Source of the DNA: Trileptium ribeirensis
Taxonomy: Eukaryota; Nematoda; Enoplea; Enoplida; Thoracostomopsidae
NCBI GenBank assembly: GCA_030248225.1
Contig: JASANE010028376.1
Coordinates: 1 to 64,000 of the forward strand
Length of the DNA stretch: 64,000 nt
Reading direction: 5' to 3'
Numbering within the stretch: the stretch's first letter is position 1; each line of letters opens with the position of its first letter. Both the position numbers and the translations under genes were made by a program. This document shows positions 37,401-46,879 of this stretch, piece after piece. The notes under the pieces were generated by a model. That model made no database searches. It was given only the letters and a program-made list of their open reading frames with translations, and was not told the origin of the DNA.

Positions 37401-38904
37401 ACCGCTTATATTGAAATATTTTGACTTCAGTTTTCGGCGGGCAAACAAGCAACAATAGAACTGACAAAAGACGAATGCATACTCACGGAAATCCACGTAT
37501 GAGCAAGTTCTAGCGTTAAAGTTGTTACTATTACGATTTATGTTGATATTGCAAATTTCCTCAACCTATAATTGCATAGTTATACCTTGCGTTTATCGAT
37601 GGTAAGGCGTGCGTGTTGAAGAACGCTTGAAATTGTCTCTAATAAAATATTAAAACCTTACTCAACTAATATTGGCCTCGTGGCTTTTATCTAATTAAAA
37701 GCTGCCCACAACTAAACTATGTCGCAAAATAAAGTTAACACGATTCAGATAGTCGCTACTATTAATCACGTTCTAACATTACTGAGCCAAGACGCAAAGG
37801 ACAGCGAGGCATTTTAATTGATATTGATATTTAAACTGTCACTGGATGACATTCTGCAAGTAAATAAAATAGGTGTTTTTAACAAAAATGAGTCAATTAA
37901 TTAGTAAGAAAGTTATATACAAATCAACATCGATATCGATTGAATTTAGTCATTTCACAACTTAAACACAAGTGGACATTAAAGAAAACTTATTAAACCT
38001 AAGTTCTTGTCAAACGCTTCTACGCATAGTTTTGCAGTACGGGTTATAGACACATGGAGCAAATTAAGCTGTGTTCGTTCGGGACGCTTGGAAACCGGCG
38101 ACTAGCATAGTTTTCGAAAGGCACTAAATTAAAATGATTTAAGTCAACTTTTGCAGTATAGTGAAATCATTGATGTGAAACTGTAATTATTTTCTCTTTG
38201 TAGTTCTTCTGTCGCCTATTGCTCTGGTCAGATAGAAGCGGAATTATATCCTTTCTGGCCAAATAACAGTTTGTTAACATGCTATTGTACGGTGCAAATA
38301 TATCGTATTTTATTTTTGCTTGCTCATAAAATATTGTTACTGGTACACTGACAGTTGGTAAGTCAGTGCCTAAGTTTCGAGCTTGCAATGATGGCCTTAA
38401 CGCCTTATGCAAACCTCGTTACGCCGACTGTCTTGTCGCCAGTATACGTTTGGTTAATAGACTTATTTGTTGTTGTTGTTGCTACATACATTTCAGTATT
38501 ACATTATAAATTCCAGCTATTTTGTCATCATCGAAACACTGATAACTACAATATGAATAGCTGAGCATGATATATTTAGCAAGAAAGACAAGGAAAGTTG
38601 AACAAACCCAGGAGATATTTTAGCAGATATTTTTGTAATAATTAAACAGTAAATGAAAAAAATGGAATGGAATGGATTAACAATCTATGAAGTAATTTAT
38701 GCATACGCATCTATTGTAGCCTGTTATGAAAAGCTGGAGGAACTGGTATACGGCAAACCGTGTGGTTCGGCAAAAAAGCGGTCAGATCGACGACAGCGAA
38801 AATGCAACAGAGCGTGTGTTCAACATATGCGATACAATTGCCACACAGAGCTATTGGAAGCAACATGTCATGGAGATATTTGTAGTTGTCTGTTCTGTGA
38901 TTAA
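25449..38904 (+). CDS. gene A: secreted-type microexon gene with 8-Cys C-terminal domain, 5' end unresolved
   Basis: Proposed exons: 25449-25484, 27675-27704, 32727-32747, 35388-35420, 37431-37502 and 38720-38904 (36, 30, 21, 33, 72 and 185 nt). Every junction is phase 1, so they join into one open frame ending in TAA. The internal exons encode short Gly/Tyr/Arg/His/Trp-rich pieces. The last two match gene B: HTHGNPRM versus HTHGNIRM at the exon junction, then a 60-residue Cys-rich domain aligned without gaps. Five introns have good acceptors. Four donors are GTAAGT or GTAAGA, and one is a GC donor. The first exon, presumably a signal peptide as in gene B, was not found between 20 and 25.4 kb. 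A polyadenylation signal lies 30 bases past the stop. I recognise no named family. By gene structure it resembles aphid bicycle effector genes or schistosome micro-exon genes, but without the CYC motif of the former. Confidence 0.65.
25525..25760 (+). repeat. GAGCGAAGCG / GTTCGTTCG interspersed repeat
   Basis: It opens with GAGCGGAGCGAAGCGAAGCG, continues to a short GTCCGTCCGTTCG and (GTTC)n run, then ATCTCAAAAGCCACTGAACC. This order is typical of a mobile element tail widespread in invertebrate genomes. It lies inside intron 1 of gene A as modelled, directly after the 36-nt exon. The limits are approximate. Confidence 0.5.
26176..26835. repeat. 330-bp tandem duplication
   Basis: The unit at 26176-26505 is followed immediately by a second copy at 26506-26835, both starting GCAAGATCAGTTTTA. 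They differ at roughly 4-5% of positions and are the same length, so the duplication is fairly recent. The unit has no coding content. It lies in a gene A intron. Confidence 0.95.
27675..27704 (+). CDS. gene A microexon (30 nt)
   Basis: Acceptor TTTCAATATTTCAG, donor GTAAGA, phase 1 at both ends. Encodes YPPTHGWDP between split codons. The intron upstream holds a block similar to blocks preceding gene B exons 2 and 3. Confidence 0.5.
28554..29094 (+). mobile_element. 541-bp MITE, copy 1 (TAA target duplication)
   Basis: Terminal inverted repeats of about 50 bp pair TGCGCGAGTAAACTTAAAGT at the left with the reverse complement of the right end (TGCTTCAGTAAACTTAAGGT). TAA flanks both sides (28551-28553 and 29095-29097), the 3-bp duplication expected for PIF/Harbinger elements. 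No transposase is present. A second copy of 542 bp lies in the opposite orientation at 47548-48089. Confidence 0.85.
29303..29557 (-). repeat. possible LTR of the Gypsy remnant
   Basis: Directly downstream of the pol remnant on the minus strand, a segment starts TGTGATGGAGTGGC and ends GAGTTGTTGCA, giving TG...CA ends over 255 bp. A second LTR was not seen, so the limits are inferred. Confidence 0.35.
29558..30650 (-). pseudogene. Ty3/Gypsy pol remnant (integrase C-terminal half)
   Basis: Read on the minus strand, about 30540-30230 gives the end of the integrase core with stops. Landmarks are LMQQLGIKRKRT, then FHRILKGALIAH and PPWYHALPLAMPGVRSSV, matching the conserved Gypsy pattern around the third catalytic Glu (here GAVE followed by a stop). 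Further on (30100-29990, after a frameshift) come RYAGPYN and SDKTITINAGSVTKK, the C-terminal domain found in many Gypsy integrases. Reverse transcriptase, RNase H and gag are absent. It lies in the 5-kb intron of gene A, antisense to it. The sequence down to 29558 has one open frame but no further motif. Confidence 0.7.
30744..30850 (+). repeat. tRNA-derived SINE with Ala-TGC-like head
   Basis: A tRNA-like head has an A box (TAGCGGTAGCGCG), an anticodon arm whose 7-base loop is CTTGCAA (anticodon TGC, alanine), and a perfect B box GGTTCGAATCC at 30795-30805. The T stem and acceptor stem do not pair, which argues for a SINE or tRNA pseudogene and against a working tRNA gene. The tail length is uncertain. 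Confidence 0.55.
31145..31260 (+). repeat. diverged tRNA-derived SINE
   Basis: A-box-like TTGTAGCTCAGCG and B-box-like GTGTTCGAGC are followed by GGGCTGAAATC, which also follows the B box in the two SINE-like copies just downstream. Confidence 0.4.
31527..31865 (+). repeat. two head-to-tail SINE-like copies
   Basis: Two copies (about 31527-31685 and 31706-31865, offset 179 bp) share GCACGATTTGAATCCGC, GAAATCTTAG, TTACTTTGTCTC, ACAACATTTT and CAAATAGCTAC. The GATTTGAATCC piece is a B box, so they belong with the tRNA-derived cluster starting at 30744. Confidence 0.6.
31915..32587. repeat. 136/137-bp satellite, five copies
   Basis: Units start at 31915, 32051, 32188, 32325 and 32461, each beginning C(G/A)GACATAACAACTTGTAT and containing GTTTGCAGCAGAGATTGCAC. 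Copies 3 and 4 are almost identical, and copies 2 and 5 share private variants (CAGAC..., GTATACAT), which suggests duplication of multi-unit blocks. It lies 140 bp upstream of the 21-nt exon of gene A. Confidence 0.95.
32727..32747 (+). CDS. gene A microexon (21 nt)
   Basis: Only 21 bases between TGTATTTCAG and GTAAGT, phase 1 at both ends, encoding EWYRTY between split codons. It follows a 5-kb intron packed with mobile elements and a satellite. Confidence 0.5.
33487..33583 (+). CDS. possible alternative first exon of gene A
   Basis: An ATG opens 32 codons (start MSTINVSSNE, Ser/Glu-rich, no signal peptide) ending in phase 1 at a perfect ATT|GTAAGT donor. It sits between two gene A exons on the same strand and in the phase used by all of them. 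No good in-phase acceptor precedes it, so an alternative transcription start is more likely than an internal exon. It could also belong to another gene. Confidence 0.3.
33712..33842 (+). repeat. single copy of the GC-rich repeat family
   Basis: It starts with a hairpin (GCGCCG / CGGCGC around CGCCTT) and ends with CCTATAAGCATGTATG, both signature pieces of the 15.5-17.1 kb array. It lies in a gene A intron. Confidence 0.55.
35388..35420 (+). CDS. gene A microexon (33 nt)
   Basis: Acceptor TACTATTTGTTGCAG, donor GTAAGT, phase 1 at both ends. Encodes YGGRSAYNSD between split codons, close in style to the NGRYDGHSY segment of gene B exon 2. Confidence 0.6.
35438..35830 (-). repeat. diverged copy 3 of the palindrome-bearing element
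   Basis: TAATGCGGCGTTTACGTTAT at 35444 matches the conserved core of the copies at 20832 and 40274 (copy 2 orientation). GGTGTCC and ACACC motifs are scattered downstream. The ends cannot be placed. Confidence 0.35.
37431..37502 (+). CDS. gene A penultimate exon (72 nt), GC donor
   Basis: It starts after TTTTGACTTCAG and ends in ...HTHGNPRM plus one base. The donor is GCAAGT instead of GTAAGT. This boundary is fixed by its counterpart in gene B (exon 53827-53904), which ends HTHGNIRM plus one base before GTAAGT, and by the phase 1 entry into the Cys-rich exon. An early GT at 37497 is possible but would lose the conserved RM and break the phase match. Confidence 0.7.
   Translation, partial: FSAGKQATIELTKDECILTEIHV
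38720..38904 (+). CDS. gene A last exon: Cys-rich domain and stop
   Basis: After the acceptor CTATTGTAG the frame encodes 60 residues from CYEKLEEL to CSCLFCD, then TAA at 38902-38904. Cysteines fall at domain positions 1, 14, 28, 32, 40, 49, 54, 56 and 59. Eight of these nine positions are shared with gene B (position 40 is extra). CxxxC followed by CxC with a basic linker recalls the cysteine-stabilised alpha-beta pattern, but the C32 to C49 spacing is longer than in insect defensins, so the fold is only a suggestion. Confidence 0.75.
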
Positions 38905-38934
38905 CTGTTTTGTGATTTCTTTTAAATAGTAACT

Positions 38935-38940
38935 AATAAA
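38935..38940 (+). terminator. polyadenylation signal of gene A
   Basis: AATAAA begins 31 bases after the TAA stop codon of gene A, in the correct orientation. Confidence 0.5.
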
Positions 38941-40273
38941 TGAAGCTTGTTTCTATTAGCCGAGCATGCTACGGATTATCACACCTTTAAATGGCATATG
39001 AGAGCTAAATCTTTTGGGTGCTTCAATCTTACAGTTTCCAAATCATTATATACACATCACGGGCATGAGGTGGTCATTGGAGCAGAAGCATTCACATTTG
39101 GTGATTCAGGATTGAACAGAGATCAACGTTCTTCATATTATACGTCTTCGCTAGTGATAGACTTGTGTATAGTTAAGGGAACTATTTAGAAACTAAGTTA
39201 ATTAAAAATGACTATTTCACAATGTGGAGTTTCGAAATTCCCAATTTGTGATAATCCCACCGGCTATAAAACACAAATTATACACTTTTCTACTATAGTT
39301 CAACAAATAATCTTCACTTACACATGATGATTAAAAGTCAAGATTGTAAAGGTTAACGTGGCACCATTTCAGGCAATCCTTAGAAACAAAACACTTCATC
39401 TGATGGAAGAAACGTTATTGGTGAGATTAGCCAAGGTCGTATGAAAATTGGCGCTAACGTTTACAGTCAAACGCGACGTTTCAATTTAGTTAAGTCCTGT
39501 TTCAAGTTTCGTGTGTATTATTCTAAGCTTACAACAGCATAATGACGAGAACCGTATTATAGCATAAATCTTAATCAGGGCCTTCTTTGGAAGAATAGTA
39601 AGAATAAACTTGAATTTTGATAAAATTTTACGTAGCTTTGTCACATTGCGACACCGTTGGTTTTCCACCAGCAGGCACGAATCTTTGGACACAAACGTTT
39701 TAACGTCTTTGAGTATCGTAAGGAAGGTATAAATCAACGACTATTAAGAACGAGTATGTTGATACTTTTAATACATTATTGGATACTGTATAATTTATAA
39801 CTGTTGGAATTACCCTATAGGCAATTCCAGACAAACTATTACAGGACTTTGTTACTATTTATAGGTACTACAAATATATCCATGTATCCTGGGCGCATTA
39901 ATGGTACTACCTGAACGTAATAACCATTTTCAAACATAACTTCAACTCTGATGAAAGCGCTAAATGTCTGCATTTCTTTAGCATCATTGCTAAATATAAA
40001 TATTCTGCTGCAAAATAGACAATCCTGATACTTGGTTGCGACAACAATACCGAATATTATTATAGCTAAGGCCTCAAATCACAAAAATTCACATATCTCG
40101 TCATTTTTTTTACATTTGATGCGTTTAAGAATTGGCATACAATTGTTAATGCACTGGTACGCTTGGCTGTCATGTCATGGGCAGTGATTGAACAATGCAT
40201 ATATAGATAAATTGTCGAATCTTGGTATTTAGACCAAGTTATTATTTACACACCTTAGTTAATGTGTATGTGT

Positions 40274-40750
40274 GGTGTCATTGACACCGAAAGTAAAAAC
40301 AATAGGTAGATTTTAACCCTATAATTAATGCGGCGTTCACGTTATAATGTCCCCGCTGTTTGAAACTTTTGTCCCCTGTGACCTTACCGTACAGACAGTC
40401 AGAGTGACACCCATACTGTAAATCAATTTCCGAGGGTGTGCGACACACCCCTAGCTACTACATTTTTACTTCACATTGTCCTACATACCCTTAGCTACCA
40501 ATTTGGCGCGAATTAAATGTAACGGACACCATATGTAGCTAATGCGGTTTATAAGGTGAACTACGCTGTGTAGTTTTTTAAATTCTCGATATTTGTATCT
40601 AGGCCTTATGAACGTTGATGAAATAATGTCGCACGCTGTCAATAAAACTGCAAGAAGACACGGTGTGCTTGACAGTGTCAAGAAGTGGCAATACCCCTAG
40701 CTAGCTACCAGTTAAAATATTTATAAAAACATGGAGGTGTCTATGACACC
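40274..40750 (-). mobile_element. palindrome-bearing non-autonomous element, copy 2
   Basis: The 15-base palindrome GGTGTC-NNN-GACACC stands at both ends (40274-40288 with ATT, 40736-40750 with TAT), with weaker copies inside near 40434-40450. The inverted core TTCACGTTATAATGTCCCC matches copy 1. TAGCTAC motifs accompany the palindromes. No transposase is present. Confidence 0.65.
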
Positions 40751-40984
40751 CTGTTGTCGACAGTGTGCCTAAAACTGTGTGGCGCAGGTTAAGTAAGTAT
40801 TATTTTGTTTTAATAAACTGAAAGTAACAGCTGCAATAAGCGGAACGAGTAAATGTTGCGCTAAATACAATATATTTGGAAGACATATAGTAAGACACTG
40901 ATAACAGTGATGCCACTGAAAAAATACCAGTTTGGAAATGTGACTCCTTGAGGATGACATATACCTTGGCACAAAAATTATGGT

Positions 40985-41092
40985 TTATATTATTATATAT
41001 ATTTATATATTATTATTTATATAATATTATTATATATTATAATAATATATTATATATTTATATTATTGTTTATATTTATATATAATATTTTT
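40985..41092. repeat. AT-only low-complexity stretch
   Basis: About 100 bases of almost pure A and T made of TATTATATA-type words, rich in overlapping inverted repeats. Confidence 0.9.
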
Positions 41093-42271
41093 GTTTTGAA
41101 ACGTATTGAAATTGTATTGACTGCTGTACTCGGTTCTGTATGTCTCTACAAAAATCGGACGTCGAAAAACTTTTGACTGCTTTAGAAAGGTTGTAAGTAA
41201 CTTTAGACTGAGTGTATGTCAAGTTTAAATACGCCAGATAATTCCTCTTTTTCTGATAATCACTTCCCAAATATTACATATTATATGACAACTTGTATGC
41301 AATGACAAGAATCGAAGACATTTAAGCAGAACAAAATATATCTGGTTATAGTTCGCGAAGAGGTGAACCTTATCATTCAACCTATCTGTATCTGATCAAT
41401 ATACGGCCATCTTAAATACGACATCGACATGTACTTCCAATAATGTATACTTCGTCAGAGTTGATATCTGCTGTTACGTAGACAACGTACAACATTTACC
41501 TTATTTGTTATTAATGTAAGAAAATATCTGTAATTCTCCTGCCTATATCTTTTCAACGATGCAACGTGTACTGCGAAACTATGAAACAAGAGTCTGGCAG
41601 CTTTCAAGTGCTCAAATGAAATTGCGTCCATGCAGTTTAGTTACTTATAGAAAGTAAAAAAAATCCCTCAATTGAACTATATATCTATTGGAGGCACGAT
41701 AAAATAATCTTTCTTCGCTTTGAGAAATGAAAATTGCAACTATTTAGTTGACTTCATCAAATTGGCCTAATATATATTGACCTCGCTTTACCTTGAATTA
41801 TGCACTGTCACTATATGACACTAGTTTCATGTTACGCTGTTGTACGAACGAATGTACCATACATATATAATTAATAATCGTGAAAATAATGAACTGTAAG
41901 TAAATAATACCAAGCTATTTTACGTGCTCTAAAACAACTTACAGCTAATTATAATCGAATTTTGTTTTGTAGAATTTTTACGTTGGAAAAAGAATACGGC
42001 TTTCAATTTGATCTGTCTAATTGTCCCGCCAAATATTGAGAACTTTTTGCTGTTGTCAATACTCAATAAGGCTTTAACATTGTTCAACATAAAAAAATTT
42101 GTCTTGTTTTCAACGCAAATCGTATTGGTTTTAATTTTGTACAGCAGAACGTGGCCATGAGGTGCGCCGTCACCAATGAACTAAGGTCATTTTCGAAAAA
42201 TAGAAAAACGGAAACCTTTTATCAATTATATTTTGTACTCACTCTTTTATAACGTAAATGTAATGTATGTA

Positions 42272-43531
42272 TGTCCCATAAGTAATGCTCCAACTTGAAA
42301 CTGTGGCTGAGACTGACATAATATATTTACAACCCTCATTCTTTCAGCCATTACTGAACATTTAAATATACATGTACAACAGAATGTCTGATAATCGACT
42401 TAATTTGGCTAATCGAATAATAGCAGTAAGACTGCAGTATTCAGTTAACCAAAATATCCTTGAAGTTATGCGACAATGGTCTCGGCACTCGTCTTCAGAG
42501 CTCCCATATCATAAAACTAATTAGTAAAAGCTTTGATCCAACAGGTTCCGTTGCTGAGTTGCCCTGACCAGGGAGACCACCGACAGCATCTGGTGATGCT
42601 GCTATAGCTGATATTTACTATCATTTTGACAATAGCCCGACAAAGTCGATTCGCTGTTGTGCTGTTGAAACCAGCATCAGCAAATCAACTGTTTTACGTA
42701 TTGTTAAAAGTCTGGATCTAAAGCCTTTTAGATCGTCGTTAATTAATACTCTGAATGAGGATGATTATGATCGCAGGGTTGAATTTTGTGAAAAATAACT
42801 TCAGCGTCTCGACGATGATCCGGACATAGCTGAAAAAATCATTTGGTCGGACGAAACCTATTTTAATATGAACGACCACGTTGACCGGCATAATTGTGTT
42901 TATTGGCATGCGAAAAACCTCATAACAGTATCAAACACCACATTAATGCCCCTGGTGTGACAGTATGAGTCGGTATTTGATCTGGTGGATTTTTTGACCG
43001 TTGTTTTTCATGGTACTATGGATGCATACAACAATCTAATGATTCTAAGAAATGAATATTGTCCTTTTATTCAACATTGACCAAATATTAACAGGCTTCA
43101 TTGTATGAAAGAGCGCGCTTCCTCATTTTGCTTTTGCTGTGAGCCTTTGGTTGGACGAAACCTTCATTGATCGTTGGAAAGGGCGACGTGGCAGTGTCGA
43201 ATGGCGTGCTCATTCTCCTGAAGTCCTCCTGACTCCGTTCTGTGGGGAGTATTGAAGGAAAATGTATACAAACCCAATGCATTAACTCTGTTTTACCTAA
43301 AAGAGGCTATATCTATCTTCTCCTAACATAGTTCGAAAAGTCTACAAAGTGTACGTTTTAGACCATAACAATGCATTGATGTTAGAAACACCTAGGTTCT
43401 CAGTTAGGGTAAGTGTTATTCATCAAATACTAAGTTATATGTGAGAGTAGGTGCATACCAAAACGCTTTTAGATATGTTTATTATTTGGTATGCTGGGTC
43501 ACTTTAATACTTGAGCGTTACCTATGGGATA
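42272..43531 (+). mobile_element. mariner/Tc1-type transposon, inactive
   Basis: Imperfect terminal inverted repeats (left TGTCCCATAAGTAATGCTC at 42272-42290, right copy at 43513-43531 reading TATCCCATAGGTAACGCTC in reverse complement) enclose 1.26 kb, the usual size of the group. TA target duplications are likely but ambiguous. The single gene inside is decayed. Confidence 0.75.
42384..43320 (+). pseudogene. mariner/Tc1-type transposase, decayed
   Basis: From MSDNRLNLANRI the frame shows, with several stops and frameshifts, GSVAELP then PGRPPTA (linker motif of the group), and KSTVLRIVKSLDLKPF (helix-turn-helix). Catalytic region landmarks follow: IIWSDETYFNMNDHVDRHNC with the second catalytic Asp, and later WLDETFIDRWKGRRGSVEW leading to the degraded SP...P..LWG region of the third acidic residue. 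Internal TGA and TAA codons (for example after EFCEK) rule out activity. Confidence 0.8.
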
Positions 43532-44165
43532 ATCTGCAGTACAATTATACAATCAGAAATCGCGAAGACGTATAAAAACTGAGTTTATCGTATGATGCTT
43601 ATTGAATCTGTGGCGCTAATCGTCTAATTTCTGAGGTTCTTTTATTAACCGGACGTCACCTGCTAAACAACCCATTGGTTTCAGTCCTATGCCTGCAATA
43701 AAAGAATCAGTGTTTGCTTCTGGTACGAACTCCAGTTTGTAAAACATTGCAGGATTGACAAAGTAATTCCGGCATGAAATTGTGTTAACAGAATTTTACT
43801 GGAAGAGCACACCCGCGATGGCATATCAAGAGGTGTTAGCATTAACTCTACAGTATGTTTAGCATATACGTCGTATTACTGCTGCGAATAGACTAGTCTT
43901 TCATCCAAACACACTAGTTTTGTTGTTTTTGCATGCAATTTCGAACCTTACAAATAGCGGCACGATTAAATGCAAAGGTTATCACCCATGTTCTCTAGAT
44001 TTAGAAAACACAATGTTTTTTGGCGACTGACTTCTCAATAATACACACCGTTTACATGTTAACAGCACACTAATGCCTCTACAGTTGTTGGTCGCATGTA
44101 TGTAAACCACTCTAACAGACTGGAATTTCGCACACTAATTATAAAACATCGGGAACAATACTAAA

Positions 44166-44590
44166 ATGATCATATATTTCTACTTCCATTTCCGCCAAAT
44201 ACCAGTAGGTACTAAGTACAATAATTGCTTACCTAGTCTTGCAACAACATCTGCTTCTAGAAATTTTGCACAAATTGGAAAAGAACTGATATAGTTTTAT
44301 TATTCACCATAATATATTTCTATTTACACTTTAGTGATTTACCAGTGCAAAGAAAATATTTCCTACAACATCCTTGCTACAATACCTGCTTCTAGAATTT
44401 AGCTCCATAAATTTTAGCCGCCTTTAGAAACATTATGTTTCGCGGAACAGTTGGCGAAAATCTCGATGCAGTACTAAGATCGACCATATATTTGTCATTA
44501 TTTTCCGCTAAATACCAGTACTTGGTTAATTAATTATCTGCATTTCTTGCAACAATATCTGCTTCTGCGAATTTTGGCTTTTCGTATGAA
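44166..44590. repeat. three diverged direct repeats
   Basis: Segments near 44169, 44312 and 44486 share ATATATTT...CCGC(C/T)AAATACCAGTA followed by CTTGCAACAA(C/T)ATCTGCTTCT. They are too diverged for an exact period; spacing is about 140 and 175 bp. Confidence 0.5.
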
Positions 44591-46065
44591 ATCTGATGTA
44601 TCATAAGTTGATTTGATCTTTAATGCAATCAATCGAAAATGCTCTAGTTAAAGCCAGTTCTAATATATCTAAAGTTCGAAAAGCAAAGACCGGAAGTAAG
44701 AGAAAGTACCACCCTGAATCACCGAAATACTTACCGAATGGACTTATGAACTAAATGTGAGGCTGACCCAAATTCTTGGGGTAAAAGCCAACTTTGAAAA
44801 AAATTTACACTCTGGATCCTGTGGTACAACCGTGCGTCAAAAAATTCCCATGTCGGAAAGAATAAAAGAGCTAATAAGTTTCTACGGCTAGCATTGATAT
44901 AATTTTTTGCGGGTCAAACGGCGACATTACAATGTTTATAGCTATTTTACTAAATAATATAATATGTAGAAGATATAGAAAGAAGCTATGTACAAGCATT
45001 AGAGCTATATACCTTGCTGCTAGGAATGGGATCCATGCCAAAATGTTTATAAATTGATTCTGTAAACCGTAGCTTAACATGAGGCTGTGTATTACTGAAG
45101 TGACACAGGGCTGTAATTAATGTCTTACAAGACTCTCATGGCTTGTACAGAGCTTCAAGTCGTTCTGATTGAAAATAATTCAAAGCCTAAATTCACATTC
45201 AACTGCCTTTATGTTTAGAAAAGCAAGATAATCCAGCTTTAATTATTGTGCAGCGATTATGCTAAAGTACTGAGACGATAAATATTAGTAACAATGTGTC
45301 CTACCCTACATAGTGATTTAGCATTCTCTGAAACGTCTGCTTAACTGAGCTATTGCAAAGAAGCCTAAAATTATGTCACAATTAAGTATAAAGAGCAATA
45401 TCATCGATTACAGGTTAAATAGGCGTGTGAAAAACATTATGGAGTGATAAATTAGCTGATTTCGCCTAAAAGCAACATCGAGAAGCGTAAAAAACATTTT
45501 TTGTTCTTATTCGAGCATTGATTAGTTGATAAAATCGTTCGTTTCATATGCAGATTAATGACAAACTTAACAATTTTGATTTTAAAAGAACGTTACAATG
45601 CTTATGCTGATATTTCGGTCAAATTTTTGTCGGATTTAAGCCGAATGCAATTTTCACTTAGCAAGCGGATCCGGATTTGACAATCATTCTAACATACCCT
45701 GCATTAGGACATTGCAATGCAAGTAAACAAATGCTATGCAGTGAGAATGAAGGCGAAAACAATGTCGCACCCTGACTGTTGCGACCTAAGTACTTCATGA
45801 TTTAAAATCTTTAGGTCTAAGATATATTAACAAGCATCAATTTTTGTAAATAAGCTTTTCGCTTAAATATTGACGTAACAGTACTTAGGCATAAGAACAA
45901 GTTCGAACTAGAGGGGGTTAAGTTGTGCTACATGTGGTTCACTGGTCAACAGTCTAATATATATGTATAAAATAGAAGTCAACTTGTAGAATTTATAACT
46001 ATTTCTTACTCGGTTTAAATATTTATGTGCTAAATCTATTGAACATACAGTAGTTAGGTAACACC

Positions 46066-46441
46066 CAAGGGCGTAGCCAGGAATTGTGAAAGGGGAGTCA
46101 CGGCCCACAGTGGGTACCTAAAAGGGGAAGTCCAAGGGGTCGCGCTCAGAAAGGAGGGGTCGCGCTCAGAAATGTGAAAGCGGGGTCCAGAATTGGTATA
46201 TTGAGTACGCCATAAACAAGTAAAAAATGTAACTGTTGCCAAAATAGCGAATTTTAATACAAAAATGTGAAGTTTGGTCAAAAATACGGTTGAAAGTAAT
46301 TGTTTTCTAGTGCGAGAGAGGCTAGTTTTAGGACAATTTCCGACATGATTTTCAACAGGAACCATTCAAAAAAATTTGTTTGGGGTTGAACCAAAAGGGG
46401 GGGTCGCGACCCCCGCAACCCCCCCCCTGGCTACGCCCTTG
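46066..46441. mobile_element. 376-bp hAT-type MITE with 8-bp target duplication
   Basis: Perfect 16-bp terminal inverted repeats (CAAGGGCGTAGCCAGG and CCTGGCTACGCCCTTG) are flanked on both sides by the identical 8-mer GTAACACC (46058-46065 and 46442-46449). An 8-bp duplication is the hallmark of hAT transposition. The interior is GC-rich near the right end and non-coding. It lies about 340 bp upstream of the first exon of gene B. Confidence 0.92.
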
Positions 46442-46779
46442 GTAACACCTACGGTGCTATACGTTAGATTGCAGTGAGCTAAATGAGTCAGTCAATTAAT
46501 TACACTAGGCATTTCATCGAAAACATGAGCAGTCGCAGAAATGGAAAATCCTTGAGAAAGCAGAGATGCTTCTGTCCTCCTTAATCCTGCGCCTCTGTTG
46601 TAATATAATGGTAACTATGTGTTGGTCCAAGAAGTTATGAACAGTTTCAAATATTAAACGTTTAATCTGTTGCTTTCTCTGTTAAATGTCGTTAAATATC
46701 ATTGTGTACACTACAAAAAACAAAATAGTGTTTGCTAGCAGAACACTTAGCCTGAAGGGTGTGCTTTAATATTGTTTGA

Positions 46780-46879
46780 ATGAATTCGTACACGCGACTG
46801 TGTTGTTTGGCTGGCCCGTGCGTAATCATAGTAGTTCTTCTTATCTTATTGCTTTGCGAAGTATCGATTTGTCATTCAG
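46780..46879 (+). CDS. gene B exon 1: signal peptide
   Basis: The ATG opens 33 codons starting MNSYTRLCCL, with an uninterrupted hydrophobic stretch (VIIVVLLILLL) and then CEVSICHS before GTGAGT. It ends in phase 1, as every other exon of the gene does. Confidence 0.8.

Noticed and set aside
44243..44266. 24-nt minus-strand phase 1 segment between AATTTCTAG and GTAAGC
   Set aside because: It lies within a diverged repeat whose other copies do not keep the splice sites.
46054..46365. A 103-codon minus-strand open frame
   Set aside because: It falls inside the hAT-type MITE, starts within it and has no transposase similarity.
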